Assembly: GCA_963791635.1 (NCBI GenBank)
Contig: CAWBTC010000018.1
Coordinates: forward strand, 372,001 to 436,000
Source: VFMC01 sp963791635
GTDB taxonomy: Bacteria > Actinomycetota > Acidimicrobiia > Acidimicrobiales > Ilumatobacteraceae
Length of the DNA stretch: 64,000 nt
Direction of reading: 5' to 3'
The position numbers and the translations under genes were made by a program. Within the stretch, counting starts at the first letter, position 1; each line of letters opens with the position of its first letter. Of this stretch, positions 9,038 through 17,918 are shown one piece after another. The notes under the pieces are model-generated. The model was not told the origin of the DNA and made no database searches. It worked only from the letters and a program-made list of their open reading frames with translations.

Positions 9038-9925
9038 ATGGCTTCTCGTCGTCCGTGGACCCGCCGCCCGCGCATGATCACCTTGCGTCAGCGGTCCCGA
9101 CACGTCGACATGGTCGGCGGTGCCCTCGAGGGATTCCGACTCCACCAGACGGGCCGCAGCGCGGCGCTGGTGTCGCACTTCGGCTTCATCTCTGTGTTCC
9201 CGCTGTTCCTCGTGTTCACCACGGTCTTGGGCTTCGTCCTGCAGGACAACGCGGACCTCCAGCGCAAGATCGTCGACTCTGCGTTGGCAAAGCTCCCGCT
9301 CATCGGCCCGACTCTGGCGAACAGCCCCGATGCGCTCGAGGGCAACCTGTTCGTGCTCGTGTTCGGTCTGCTGCTCGCGCTGTGGAGCGGGCTGAAGGCC
9401 TTCGTCGCACTCGAGGGGGCACTCGACAACACCAACGACGTCGACATCGACGACCGGCACACCTTCGTGCAGGCGCGCCTGCGGGCGCTGCTCGGCATCG
9501 GCGTGGTCGGCCTCGCCCAGGGCGCCAGCGCCTTCCTGACAAGCGTGGTGACGGCTGCCGGACTCCCGACGGTCAGCAACGTGCTCCTCGTTGCGGCCGC
9601 GGCACTCGTGAATGCGGTCGTGCTCGCATGCACCTACCGCTGGCTCACCAGCGCCGCCACCACCTGGCGCTCCGTGTGGCCGGGCGCTGTGGTCGCCGGC
9701 GTGACGTTCTCGCTGTTGCAGGTGGTGGGCACGACGGTGATCGCCCGGTCCCAGGAGAACGCCGAGAACGTGTACGGCGACTTCGCCGCAGTCATCGCCC
9801 TGCTCGCCTGGCTCAGCCTTCATGCAACGGTCGCGCTCGTGGGCGCAGAGCTGAACCGGGCTCGCGTCACCTCGGCCTTCTGGCCGTCCCGCTCCGCACT
9901 GCCCCCAGCCCCACGCGACTGCTGA
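9038..9925 (+). CDS. YihY/virulence factor BrkB family membrane protein
   Basis: A 295-residue integral membrane protein. The order is an N-terminal basic segment, HVDMVGGALEGFRLHQTGRSAALVSHFGFISVFPLFLVF, and about six transmembrane helices ending in GDFAAVIALLAWLSLHATVALVGAELN, which is the characteristic YihY C-terminal helix. The molecular function of the family is not settled; an earlier RNase BN assignment was withdrawn. It is followed by a strong terminator. Confidence 0.85.
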   Translation: MASRRPWTRRPRMITLRQRSRHVDMVGGALEGFRLHQTGRSAALVSHFGFISVFPLFLVFTTVLGFVLQDNADLQRKIVDSALAKLPLIGPTLANSPDALEGNLFVLVFGLLLALWSGLKAFVALEGALDNTNDVDIDDRHTFVQARLRALLGIGVVGLAQGASAFLTSVVTAAGLPTVSNVLLVAAAALVNAVVLACTYRWLTSAATTWRSVWPGAVVAGVTFSLLQVVGTTVIARSQENAENVYGDFAAVIALLAWLSLHATVALVGAELNRARVTSAFWPSRSALPPAPRDC

Positions 9926-9928
9926 ACG

Positions 9929-9964
9929 CGAAGGATCCCCGGACCGAGGTCCGGGGATCCTTCG
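9929..9964. terminator. Strong bidirectional rho-independent-type hairpin
   Basis: A perfect 16-bp stem, CGAAGGATCCCCGGAC (9929-9944) pairing with 9949-9964, closes a CGAG tetraloop. ACTCCTTTT follows on the plus strand. It sits between the convergent yihY gene and the membrane protein at 10015-10671, so it can serve both. Confidence 0.85.
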
Positions 9965-10014
9965 ACTCCTTTTCGCTGACCGGAGATGACCGGAGATGAC
10001 CGGTCGCGGCCCCG

Positions 10015-10671
10015 TCAGACCAGTGCGGGCTCCTTCGAAGGATCGTGGGCGACCAGCAGGACCGTCTCGTCCTTCTTGGTGGTGAAGGCGTGGACCATGC
10101 CGGCGATCGACAGGAGGACCATCAGGGCGGCGAACAGGTAGACGATCGTCGCTGCGAGGCCGGCACGATCGCCGAAGATGCTGAAGCCGTAGGTGGTCAG
10201 CAGCAGACCACGGAGGGTCTCACCCTTGAACATCGTGTCCCGCAGACCGTTCGCTTCGTCCAGGTCGGCCTGGATCTGCTCGGTGGCCTCACCGGCGTCG
10301 GTGGCCGCCTGGAGGTCTGTCCTCAGGCCACGGGTGACGCCGCCGAGGGTGGCATACGTGGCACCGTCGTACCCGGCTTCGGTAGCGCTCTCACGCATGT
10401 GGAGTGCGATGTAGTCGTTCGCGTAGCACTCGGCCTTCTTGCCATTGTCGAGGGCGGTGCCGGCGTACTTGACGAGGCAGCTGCTTGCGTTCTCTTCCTC
10501 GCTGAGGTTCTCGGCCGGTGTAAATGCGATTTGCTGTTGCGACAGCTGATCCGTGACGTAGTCCTCCGCGAAGTTGGCCTGGTTGGTGAGCACCAGACCG
10601 AGCACAAGGAGGAGCACCCCGAAGACCAAGCCGCCGACGCTGAAAGCGATGTCCAATGTACGACGCTTCAT
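10015..10671 (-). CDS. Membrane protein with two terminal hydrophobic regions, unknown function
   Basis: About 218 residues. The first helix (FSVGGLVFGVLLLVLGLVLTNQ) is followed by an extracytoplasmic section of roughly 110 residues with two cysteines, then two helices (GETLRGLLLTTYGFSIFGD and LAATIVYLFAALMVLLSIAGMVHAF) and a short tail. The outer part reads YVTDQLSQQQI and GVTRGLRTDLQAA, predicted mainly helical. I do not recognise a named family. ATG 10671 (MKRRTLDIAF) is preferred to 10737 because it starts just before the first helix. Confidence 0.6.
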   Translation of the reverse strand: MKRRTLDIAFSVGGLVFGVLLLVLGLVLTNQANFAEDYVTDQLSQQQIAFTPAENLSEEENASSCLVKYAGTALDNGKKAECYANDYIALHMRESATEAGYDGATYATLGGVTRGLRTDLQAATDAGEATEQIQADLDEANGLRDTMFKGETLRGLLLTTYGFSIFGDRAGLAATIVYLFAALMVLLSIAGMVHAFTTKKDETVLLVAHDPSKEPALV

Positions 10672-10835
10672 CTGTCGACCCCTTTTTCGGTTCGTACTCG
10701 ACACGGGCTGTGTCGTTGCCCTTGATTGTGTGCGCAAGCAACCGGCCAGGTGAGGGCCGAACGTCCCGTGAGGGCAGGACCATCGCGCTTCTTGCGTTGG
10801 GTCCTGCGATGGTGCGTGACGCTCTCGGGGATCGG

Positions 10836-13271
10836 TCAGCAGAGCACCGAACCGGCCGGTTCCAGCGAGCGCGACGACTCACCGACGAGCACGTGGTAGG
10901 CACCTGCGGGCACGACCCAGGAGTGCGTCGCCACGTCCCACACGGCAAACGCTCGTTCGGGCAGCCACATCTCTGCCGTCACCGTCGCACCGGGCTCGGC
11001 ATGCACCTTGGCGAAGCCACGCAGCTCGCGCAGCGGCCGCCGCGGACCGGAGTCGGGTGCTGCCACGTAGCACTGCACCACCGTCGTCCCGGCTCGTTGG
11101 CCAGTGTTCGTCACCGGTACCCGCACCACGATGCCCTCGGCCACCGTGCCGCTGATCTCGGCCGCGCCGAACGCCCAGGCCGTGTACCCCAGGCCGAAGC
11201 CGAACGGGAAACGAGGCGTGATCTCTCGCGCGTCGTACCACCGATAGCCGATGAACTGGTGCTCGTCGTAGTGCGCGAGTCCGCCCTGGCCGGGGTGTGA
11301 GAGGAACGCCGGGGTGTCGGCCAGTCGGGCCGGCACCGTCATCGGGAGGCGGCCTCCCGGTTCTGCTTCACCGATCAGCATGTCGGCGATCGCATTGCCG
11401 AACTCCTCGCCGGGGAACCACACCTGAACCACGGCAGCGACATCTTCCAGCCACGGCATGCCCACCGGGGAGCCGGCATTGATCACGACCACCGTGTTCG
11501 GGTTCACTTCGGCCACACGACGTACGAGCTCGTCCTGGCGGCCGGGCAGATCCATCGTGGTGCGATCCTCCCCCTCGGTCTCCCAGTCGGCGTTGGTTCC
11601 GACCACCACGACGGCGACGTCGGCTTCCGCTGCCGCCCCGACCGCGGCGACCATCGGGTCGATCAGCTCCGGCGCGCGTGCACCGACGAGCAGACCGCGA
11701 ATCATCCGGTACTCGATCAGCCCGAGGTCGATCTCGACGCTCGCCTCCACTCCTGCCTCGAGAGCGACCACCACGCGGATCTCCTTGCTGCCGCCCCCGA
11801 ACAAGAACCCGCCGGTCTGCGGGGTCGACAGGTCGACGATCACCTCTCCGTTCACGATGACGACAGCCGGCCCCACTGCCGCGACCCCGAGCTCCCAGTC
11901 ACCGGTCACGTCAGGCACGAAGCTGCCCGTGATCGACGCACCGAACGCGTTGCGGTCGATGCCTGCTGCCGGTCCCTCCATCCACATGAACGACAGCCGA
12001 TCGGTGGTGTCGGTGACGGTGTTGCCCTCACGATCTCGATACACGACGTCGAAGTGACCACGCATCGGGGGAAGCGTCTTGTCGATCGAACAGCCTGCCT
12101 CGTGACGCACGTCGACACCTCGTGCCTGCAAGGCGCCGAGCAGCGCCACCGGGCGGTTCGCGCGCACCCGTGCGCTCCCGCCGCCCTGGATCTGGCCGCG
12201 AGCTGCATTGGGGCCGATCAGAGCCACCGAGGCTGCGCGGGCCAGCGGGAGGGCACGCCTGCCGTCGTCGCCTTCACGGTTCACGAGCAGCACGCTGCCG
12301 GCGATCGCGGCGCGACGGATGATGTCGCGCGTCTCGTCGGAATCGTCGGTCGTCTCGTCCCCAGCGACGATGCCGGAAGCCGGATCGGTGAGACCACACC
12401 AGTCGAAGAGCCGCAGGAGCCGCAGGACGCATTCGTCGACGTGCGACACATCGACCTCGCCATCGAGGACGGCGCGCACGAGTGCCGGGCCGCGCGCACG
12501 GGTGGGTCCGGGCATCTCCAAGTCGAGCCCGGCCAACGCCGATGCCACCGTGTCGTGTTGGGCGAACCAGTCGCTCACCACCACGCCGTCGAAGCCCCAT
12601 TCGTCGCGCAGGAGCGTGCGCATCAGGCCCGGATCGTCCGGGACGAAGCAGCCGTTGACCCGGTTGTAGCTGCTCATGATCGAGCGCACATCGGCGCCTC
12701 CCTCGTCGAGCGGACGAACAGCGGCCTCGAACGGCACGAGGTACAGCTCGCGCAGCGTGCGCTCGTCGACCTCGCTCGAGATCGTCATCCGTTCGAACTC
12801 GGTGTCGTTGGCGACGAAGTGCTTGATGCACGCGGCGACGCGTTGGGATTGCACGCCCTTCACGTAGGCGACCGCCATGTGGGCCGTGAGGACGGGGTCC
12901 TCGCTCATGCACTCGAAGTTGCGACCGCCGATCGGCGTGCGATGCAGATTGACCGTCGGGGCCAAGAGCATCTGCGCGCCCTTCGATCGGCACTCGCGAC
13001 CGAGGGCAGCACCGACCTCTTCTGCAAGCAGTGGGTCGAAACTGGCACCGAGCGCCGTGCCGCACGGGAACGATGACGACGGCGGGCCGGACCACGAGGT
13101 GCCGCGCACCCCGGCCGGACCGTCGCTGCACCGGAGGATGGGCACACCGGGGAGCCCCTGTGTGTGCCAGTTGTCGGCACCGGCGAGCAGGGACACCTTC
13201 TGCTCGAGCGTCAGTCCGCCGAGGATCTCCTCGGCATCGAACGGTGCATCACGATCAGGGTCGATGGACAT
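10836..13271 (-). CDS. GH3 beta-glucosidase with PA14 insert
   Basis: About 811 residues. GH3 N-domain motifs GLTLEQKVSLLAGADNW, KGAQMLLAPTVNLHRTPIGGRNFE, KHFVANDTE and GFDGVVVSDW (Asp nucleophile) are present. A PA14-like beta module (roughly residues 400-540, around FMWMEGPAAGIDRNAF) interrupts the second domain, then a fibronectin III-like C-terminal domain ends the protein. It hydrolyses beta-glucosides; no signal peptide is seen, so it is probably cytoplasmic. ATG 13271 (MSIDPDRDAPF) is chosen: the longer frame to 13904 runs antisense to the TetR gene and reads as repeat-derived low complexity. Confidence 0.9.
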   Translation of the reverse strand: MSIDPDRDAPFDAEEILGGLTLEQKVSLLAGADNWHTQGLPGVPILRCSDGPAGVRGTSWSGPPSSSFPCGTALGASFDPLLAEEVGAALGRECRSKGAQMLLAPTVNLHRTPIGGRNFECMSEDPVLTAHMAVAYVKGVQSQRVAACIKHFVANDTEFERMTISSEVDERTLRELYLVPFEAAVRPLDEGGADVRSIMSSYNRVNGCFVPDDPGLMRTLLRDEWGFDGVVVSDWFAQHDTVASALAGLDLEMPGPTRARGPALVRAVLDGEVDVSHVDECVLRLLRLFDWCGLTDPASGIVAGDETTDDSDETRDIIRRAAIAGSVLLVNREGDDGRRALPLARAASVALIGPNAARGQIQGGGSARVRANRPVALLGALQARGVDVRHEAGCSIDKTLPPMRGHFDVVYRDREGNTVTDTTDRLSFMWMEGPAAGIDRNAFGASITGSFVPDVTGDWELGVAAVGPAVVIVNGEVIVDLSTPQTGGFLFGGGSKEIRVVVALEAGVEASVEIDLGLIEYRMIRGLLVGARAPELIDPMVAAVGAAAEADVAVVVVGTNADWETEGEDRTTMDLPGRQDELVRRVAEVNPNTVVVINAGSPVGMPWLEDVAAVVQVWFPGEEFGNAIADMLIGEAEPGGRLPMTVPARLADTPAFLSHPGQGGLAHYDEHQFIGYRWYDAREITPRFPFGFGLGYTAWAFGAAEISGTVAEGIVVRVPVTNTGQRAGTTVVQCYVAAPDSGPRRPLRELRGFAKVHAEPGATVTAEMWLPERAFAVWDVATHSWVVPAGAYHVLVGESSRSLEPAGSVLC

Positions 13272-13316
13272 CGCGGCAGTCTTCCAGACGCGTTCGCTTG
13301 GCGGCGAGGTACCAAA

Positions 13317-13329
13317 TGACGCTGCGTCA
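13317..13329. promoter_or_regulatory. Palindromic operator between GH3 and TetR genes
   Basis: TGACGCTGCGTCA is a perfect 13-bp palindrome centred on 13323, and a related half (GTGACGCAGCG) follows at 13344-13354. It lies between the divergent GH3 and TetR starts and abuts the TetR -10 element, as expected for an autoregulatory TetR site. Confidence 0.55.
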
Positions 13330-13331
13330 CT

Positions 13332-13337
13332 TATGAT
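13332..13337 (+). promoter_or_regulatory. Candidate -10 element for a leaderless TetR transcript
   Basis: TATGAT ends 6 nt before the GTG start at 13344, the spacing expected when transcription begins at the start codon. No ribosome binding site precedes the GTG. Confidence 0.45.
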
Positions 13338-13580
13338 GACGCCGTGACGCAGCGGGCTCGAACCGACGAGGACAAGCAGTCGCGTCGCTCCGACATCGTC
13401 GACGCCGGCCGGTCGGTGTTCGACGAGGTGGAGGTGGACGAGTTCACGATGGACTCCGTCGCAGCGGCGCTCGGCCTCGCGAAGGGCACCCTCTACCGCT
13501 ACGTCCCCACCCGCGAGGCGTTGCTGCTCGCACTCACCACGGACGAATACGCCCACTGGTTCGATCACGTCGATGCCGCG

Positions 13581-13634
13581 CTCGGCAACCTCGGCGACCT
13601 CGGCGACCTCGGCGACCTCGGCGACCTCGGCGAC
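13581..13634. repeat. 9-bp tandem array CTCGGCGAC, six units
   Basis: One degenerate unit (CTCGGCAAC) is followed by five perfect CTCGGCGAC units. They encode LGD repeats in the TetR frame and SAT repeats in the frame of its C-terminal half. Confidence 0.9.
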
Positions 13635-13674
13635 ACCCCGTCGTCGTTCGACACCACAGCGGCCAGAGTCGGAG

Positions 13675-13728
13675 CGGTCCCGTCGGTCCCGTCGGTCCCG
13701 TCGGTCACGTCGGTCACGTCGGTCACGT
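13675..13728. repeat. 9-bp tandem array CGGTCCCGT/CGGTCACGT, six units
   Basis: Three CGGTCCCGT units are followed by three CGGTCACGT units. The array ends 6 bp before the ATG (13735) that opens the C-terminal TetR frame. Confidence 0.9.
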
Positions 13729-13734
13729 ACGGTC

Positions 13735-14106
13735 ATGGTCGATTCCCTGATCGAACGGCCCCGGTTCATGCGCCTGATGTCGCTCGTCGCCTCGGTGCTC
13801 GAGCGCAACATCCCGTTGGACACCGCTCGTGAGTACAAGTCGTTCCTCGTCCTGCGCAGTACGGGCACGACCGCGCTGCTCGCGAGTCGCCTCGGCTGCA
13901 CCACCGAACGGGCACTGCAGTTCCTCGTTCATCTCCAGGCGCTCGCCAACGGGCTCTACCCCCATGCCCATCCGGCTCCTGTCGTCGCCGAGGTGCTCAC
14001 CGATCCGGCGCTGTCAGGCCTGCACATCGACCTCCGCACGGAACTCAGCCACGGCATCCGCGCCCTCCTGCTGGCCGCCGTGGCCGACGACTCCCCCGAG
14101 CTCTGA
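13735..14106 (+). pseudogene. TetR-family regulator, C-terminal ligand-binding half (other frame)
   Basis: The segment MVDSLIERPRFMRLMSLVASVLERN and the following helices are a typical TetR C-terminal domain, in frame +1 relative to the N-terminal half. The frame is open back to 13573, so both frames are readable over about 260 bp. ATG 13735 could allow separate translation, which would give a dimerisation/ligand domain without DNA binding. The simplest reading is one gene of about 250 residues broken by a one-base shift in or near the repeats. Confidence 0.7.
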
Positions 14107-14186
14107 CGACTCCGACGCGGGAACGTTCACCTCGCGCACGCAGAACCGACCACAACTCACCTTGCACCGAGGAGACCTCAGGCCCG

Positions 14187-14999
14187 ATGACCACCGAACG
14201 CAGACCCACACCCGATCCATCAGTCGCGTCCACCGCACTCATCACCGGCGCCTCCAGCGGGATCGGCGAGGCACTCGCCCGCCGCCTCGCCGTGGACGGT
14301 TACAACCTCGTGCTCGTTGCCCGACGTGACGACCGTCTGCGCAGCCTCGCCGACGAGCTCGCGGTGAAACACGGCATCACGGTCGACGTGATGACCGCCG
14401 ACCTCTCGACCCCCGGTTCCGGGAGGGCGCTCGCCGAACGGCTCGGTGGCCGTCGCATCGACGTGCTCGCGAACAATGCCGGAGTCGGTGACTACGGCCC
14501 GTTCGTGGGGACCGATCCCGACAAGCTGGTCCAGATGTTGCAACTCAACATGGTCACGCTGACCGAGCTGACGCGCGCACTGCTGCCGGCGATGGTCGCC
14601 CGAGGTTCGGGTCGCATCCTCCAGGTGGCCTCGACCGCGGCATTCATGCCCGGGCCGCTCATGGCCGGGTACTACGCGACCAAGGCCTACGTGCTGTCGC
14701 TGACCGAGGCGATGGCCAACGAGCTGGTCGGCAGCGGGGTCACCGTGACGGCGCTGTGTCCGGGACCGATCGCCACCGGGTTCCAGGCAGGCGCGGACAT
14801 GGGCAGCTCCAGGCTCGTCAAGGGCAAGCAACTCATGAGTGCCGAGACGTGCGCGGACATCGCGGTCAAGGGCATGAACCGGGGCAAGACCATCGTCGTG
14901 CCCGGCGTGATGAACCGGCTGTCCGCAATGTCACCGCGATTCCTTCCCCGCCGCCTGGTGCCCGGCATCGTCCGCCGAGCACAAGCCCCCGCCCGCTGA
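14187..14999 (+). CDS. Short-chain dehydrogenase/reductase
   Basis: A 270-residue classical SDR. The cofactor motif TGASSGIG is followed by ADLSTPGSG and NNAGVGDYG, and the catalytic YYATK stands within FMPGPLMAGYYATKAYV, with Ser in QVASTAAF. The CPGPIATGF segment follows. The substrate is unknown; the sequence resembles DltE/YqjQ-like SDRs of 250-270 residues. It stands alone 80 bp after the broken TetR gene, on the same strand. Confidence 0.85.
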   Translation: MTTERRPTPDPSVASTALITGASSGIGEALARRLAVDGYNLVLVARRDDRLRSLADELAVKHGITVDVMTADLSTPGSGRALAERLGGRRIDVLANNAGVGDYGPFVGTDPDKLVQMLQLNMVTLTELTRALLPAMVARGSGRILQVASTAAFMPGPLMAGYYATKAYVLSLTEAMANELVGSGVTVTALCPGPIATGFQAGADMGSSRLVKGKQLMSAETCADIAVKGMNRGKTIVVPGVMNRLSAMSPRFLPRRLVPGIVRRAQAPAR

Positions 15000-15037
15000 G
15001 CTGGAACATCGTGACCCGGGTGCCCCGGTTCGGATCC

Positions 15038-16411
15038 TCAGCTTGGCGGCACCGAACGATCACTGACCCAGTTGCCGTGGAAGCCGTAGGGCACGCGCTG
15101 CGGAAGCGTCACCCGTGCCACGTAGCCGCGATCGAAGTCTTGGGCGTCGATCACGACGAGTTCAGCACCATCGTTCGTCGCGTCGTGCACGAACGTGACC
15201 AACCAACCGTCGTCTTCGGCCTTGGCGTCGGGGCGCGAGACGAACACGGGCTCGCCCACGCTCCGCCCGTGCCCATGGTCGAACACCTGCTTGTCGCCGG
15301 TGACGAGGTCGTACTTGAACGTCGGCCAGGTCGGCGACGCGTCAGGGCTCGCGCAGTACCCGTACCGATACGGCTTGCCGGTGAGCGATCCGCGGTGACG
15401 CGGGAACTCGCTGCGTGCATCGTCGATCACCACAGTGCTCACGGTGCGGGCCACAGGGTCGACGGTCCAGCGTTCGAGTCGCGCCCATCCGTCCCCGAAC
15501 GGTCCGAGGAGATCTGCGTCGAACATCCGGTCGTAGACGCACAGGTCGATGATCAGCTTGCCGTCGTCGGGTCCACCGACGACGTCGTAGGCGTTCATCG
15601 GGTGGTACGAGTAGCAGATCGGCGCATCGACCCACACGATGTCGGCGGCGTCACCCTCACGAGGCAGAAGGCCGAGACGGCTGCCGTAGCCGGGGCTCCA
15701 CCGGAACGGGAACCGGCCGGCCATGGCCAACTCGATGTCCACCGTGACGGGGAGGTCGTACACCACCGCGTACTTCTGCGTGAGCGACATGTCGTGCACC
15801 ATCACCATGCCCGGCACCGGTACGTCGACCGTGCGACGAACACGGCCGTCGGTGCCGACGACGACGTACTGCACATGGTCCATCCAGTGCGGCCACGCGT
15901 ACACGACCGCATGCATCTCACCCGTGTCGGCATCCACCTTGGGATGCGCGGTGAACGCGCCGGGCAGGGTGCCGAAGAAGTCGTTGCGCCCGATGGTCTC
16001 CAACTCGTAGGTGAGCTCGACCGGGCATCCACCTGCTTCCACCATCGCCCACGTCGTGCCGGCGAAACCGCCGACGTTGGTGTTCGGACCGCCGGGCGAA
16101 TCGTTCCAGTTGGCGCCGGGGATGTCGGGCTGGCCTCGCATGGCACTGAGCGCCGTGCCACCGACGTAGCGGTTGCGGTACCAGGCTGCTCGGCCAGCAT
16201 CGAGGCGGACACCGTGGACCATCCCCGTACCCGTGAACCAGTGATGCGTCGACGGGTCGACGCGGTCGAACGGGTTCGGCCCGTTGCGCAGGTACCGGCC
16301 GACGAGATCGGTCGGCAGTTCACCGATCACCGGGAGATCGAACGCGGTGACCTCCTCGGTGACGGGCGCGTAGTTCTCGCTGAGGTACACGGAGGTGTCT
16401 GCTGTCGTCAT
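15038..16411 (-). CDS. Carotenoid cleavage oxygenase (RPE65 family)
   Basis: A 457-residue seven-bladed propeller enzyme that cleaves a carotenoid or stilbene double bond with Fe(II) and O2. The opening PTDLVGRYLRNGPNPF is the family signature. Candidate histidine ligands lie in YAWPHW, MVHDMSL, SYHPMNAYD and the C-terminal GFHGNWV. It has no signal peptide. The promoter region carries a perfect palindrome, so it is probably controlled by a repressor. In soil and marine actinobacteria such enzymes act in carotenoid turnover or lignostilbene breakdown. Confidence 0.9.
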   Translation of the reverse strand: MTTADTSVYLSENYAPVTEEVTAFDLPVIGELPTDLVGRYLRNGPNPFDRVDPSTHHWFTGTGMVHGVRLDAGRAAWYRNRYVGGTALSAMRGQPDIPGANWNDSPGGPNTNVGGFAGTTWAMVEAGGCPVELTYELETIGRNDFFGTLPGAFTAHPKVDADTGEMHAVVYAWPHWMDHVQYVVVGTDGRVRRTVDVPVPGMVMVHDMSLTQKYAVVYDLPVTVDIELAMAGRFPFRWSPGYGSRLGLLPREGDAADIVWVDAPICYSYHPMNAYDVVGGPDDGKLIIDLCVYDRMFDADLLGPFGDGWARLERWTVDPVARTVSTVVIDDARSEFPRHRGSLTGKPYRYGYCASPDASPTWPTFKYDLVTGDKQVFDHGHGRSVGEPVFVSRPDAKAEDDGWLVTFVHDATNDGAELVVIDAQDFDRGYVARVTLPQRVPYGFHGNWVSDRSVPPS

Positions 16412-16489
16412 GGTCGCCTCCCCAGGCGTGTGGACCGGTCGGATCGAGATGTCGGGCGATCGGCATCGACCAGCAGGACAGCTCTTTGA

Positions 16490-16500
16490 TAACAGTGTTA
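16490..16500. promoter_or_regulatory. Palindromic operator upstream of carotenoid oxygenase
   Basis: TAACAGTGTTA is a perfect 11-bp palindrome in an AT-richer stretch, 79-89 bp upstream of the carotenoid oxygenase start. It resembles a TetR-type site. KstR-like sites have two bases between AAC and GTT; here there are three. Confidence 0.45.
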
Positions 16501-16558
16501 CCGCTTAGATCGTCACACACGCCGACGCCACTGTCAACGCTGAGCACACGTCGGCGGG

Positions 16559-17899
16559 TCAGGGTGCGAGCGGCAGCTGGAACCCGATGGTCGCGCCACC
16601 GCCGTCGCGGTTTGCAGCCATCACCGAGCCACCGTGTGCATCGGCCATGTCGCGCACGATCGCGAGACCGAGTCCACTGCCTGGCATCGCCCGGGCTGCA
16701 TCGCTGCGGTAGAAGCGATCGAAGAGGCGTTCGAGGTCCGCGGCGGCGATCCCCGGTCCGCGATCGCTGACCTGCACCGAGCCGAGATGCACGGCCACCT
16801 CCACCGCGTCGTCGCTGAACTTCAGTGCGTTCTCGACGAGGTTGGACACGGCTCGTTCCACTGCCTGCGGACGGGCGATCACCGGGCTGCTGTCGCCGAT
16901 CACCTGGATCTCACGACCCGACCGCCGACGCGCCCGATCGACGACGGCGGCCACCACGGTTCCGAGCTCGAGGGGAGTCGGCAGCTCCTCGTCACGACGA
17001 TCGGTGGCGAGTTCGACCAGCTCGTTCACCATCGACGTGAGCTCCCTGGTCTCGGAGTCGAGGTCCGCCAGGAGCCGCTCACGAGAGGCAGGCGACAGCT
17101 CATCGAAGCGCTGCATCACGCGCACGTTCGTCCGCAGGCTGGTGAGCGGCGTGCGCAACTCGTGGCCGGCGTCCTGCACCAGTTGTTGCTGCGACTGTTT
17201 CGAACGTGCGAGCGACGCCAGCATGCCGTTGAACGCAGTGCCGAGCTTGCCGGTCTCGTCGCGGCCCTCGACCGGAACCTGCAGATCGAGATCACCCGAC
17301 GACGCCACGACGGTCGCGGCCTCGGTGAGGCGGACGAGGCGGCGAGTGACCTGCTGGGCGATCACGATGCCGACCACCGCGGCCAAGGCCGAGAGGCCGA
17401 CGACGATGACCAGGGTCTGGTTGCGGATCCGGTCGAGCACGTCCTCGGTCTCCTGGAGGGAGCGTGCGAACTGCACGGCGCCACCGTCGCGCAAAGCCAC
17501 GGTGAGCACGCGGTACGGCTCACCATCGATGCTGACGTCGTGGCTGCGGTTGCCTCGGCGGGCAGCGCCTGATGCGACCTGGAGATCGTCCTCGATGACC
17601 GGCAGCTCGCCGCTTCGCGGCGGCTCGACCACGGTGCCATCGGCGTCGATCACCTGCACGAGGATCTGCGTGAAGCTCCGGTACCGACCATCACTGTCGC
17701 CATCGGCGTCACCGAACGGAACCCGACCGTTGTTGACGGGCGCGCCGTTCGCGACGCGCTGGGCGGCGTCCACCAGCGATGCGTCGACCTGGTTGCGCAG
17801 CTCGTTCTCGGTGGCGAAGTAGCTCACTGCGCCGCCGGCGATGGTGGCCCCGGCGGCGAGGGCCACCATCGCGACCGCGAACTTGAGGCGAAGGCTCAT
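16559..17899 (-). CDS. Sensor histidine kinase (MprB-like)
   Basis: About 446 residues. An N-terminal helix (KFAVAMVALAAGATIAGGAVSYF) and a second one (TLVIVVGLSALAAVVGIVIAQQV) bracket an extracytoplasmic sensor of about 130 residues; HAMP, HisKA (DAGHELRTPLTSLRTNVRVM) and HATPase (NLVENALKFS, SDRGPGIAAADLERLFDRFYR, GSGLGLAIVRDMADAHGG) follow. It is 19 bp downstream of its response regulator and surely works with it. In mycobacteria MprAB answers envelope stress; the signal here is not known. Confidence 0.9.
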   Translation of the reverse strand: MSLRLKFAVAMVALAAGATIAGGAVSYFATENELRNQVDASLVDAAQRVANGAPVNNGRVPFGDADGDSDGRYRSFTQILVQVIDADGTVVEPPRSGELPVIEDDLQVASGAARRGNRSHDVSIDGEPYRVLTVALRDGGAVQFARSLQETEDVLDRIRNQTLVIVVGLSALAAVVGIVIAQQVTRRLVRLTEAATVVASSGDLDLQVPVEGRDETGKLGTAFNGMLASLARSKQSQQQLVQDAGHELRTPLTSLRTNVRVMQRFDELSPASRERLLADLDSETRELTSMVNELVELATDRRDEELPTPLELGTVVAAVVDRARRRSGREIQVIGDSSPVIARPQAVERAVSNLVENALKFSDDAVEVAVHLGSVQVSDRGPGIAAADLERLFDRFYRSDAARAMPGSGLGLAIVRDMADAHGGSVMAANRDGGGATIGFQLPLAP

Positions 17900-17918
17900 C
17901 GGGGTCTCGCCTCGGCAC

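Larger units (their letters stand above)
13344..13832 (+). pseudogene. TetR-family regulator, N-terminal half (frame-interrupted)
   Basis: The DNA-binding domain is complete: RSDIVDAGRSVFDEVEVDEFTMDSVAAALGLAKGTLYRYVPTREALLLAL is a TetR helix-turn-helix. From residue 80 the frame runs through two 9-bp tandem arrays (GDLGDLGD and PSVPSVTSV) and then into unrelated residues, ending at 13832. The matching ligand-binding half continues in the next frame, so one base too many (or two too few) lies between 13573 and 13735. The likely target is the divergent GH3 beta-glucosidase. It could be a true pseudogene, a slippage product or an assembly error. Confidence 0.75.

Noticed and set aside
13581..13728. 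Possible CRISPR array from regular repeats
   Set aside because: Units are 9 bp, directly adjacent, without spacers, and lie in a coding region.
13272..13904. N-terminal extension of the GH3 protein
   Set aside because: The extension is antisense to TetR and made of repeat-derived RDR and AEV runs; GH3 homology begins at 13271.
16490..16500. KstR-type cholesterol operator
   Set aside because: KstR sites need AAC-NN-GTT; here three bases separate the halves.
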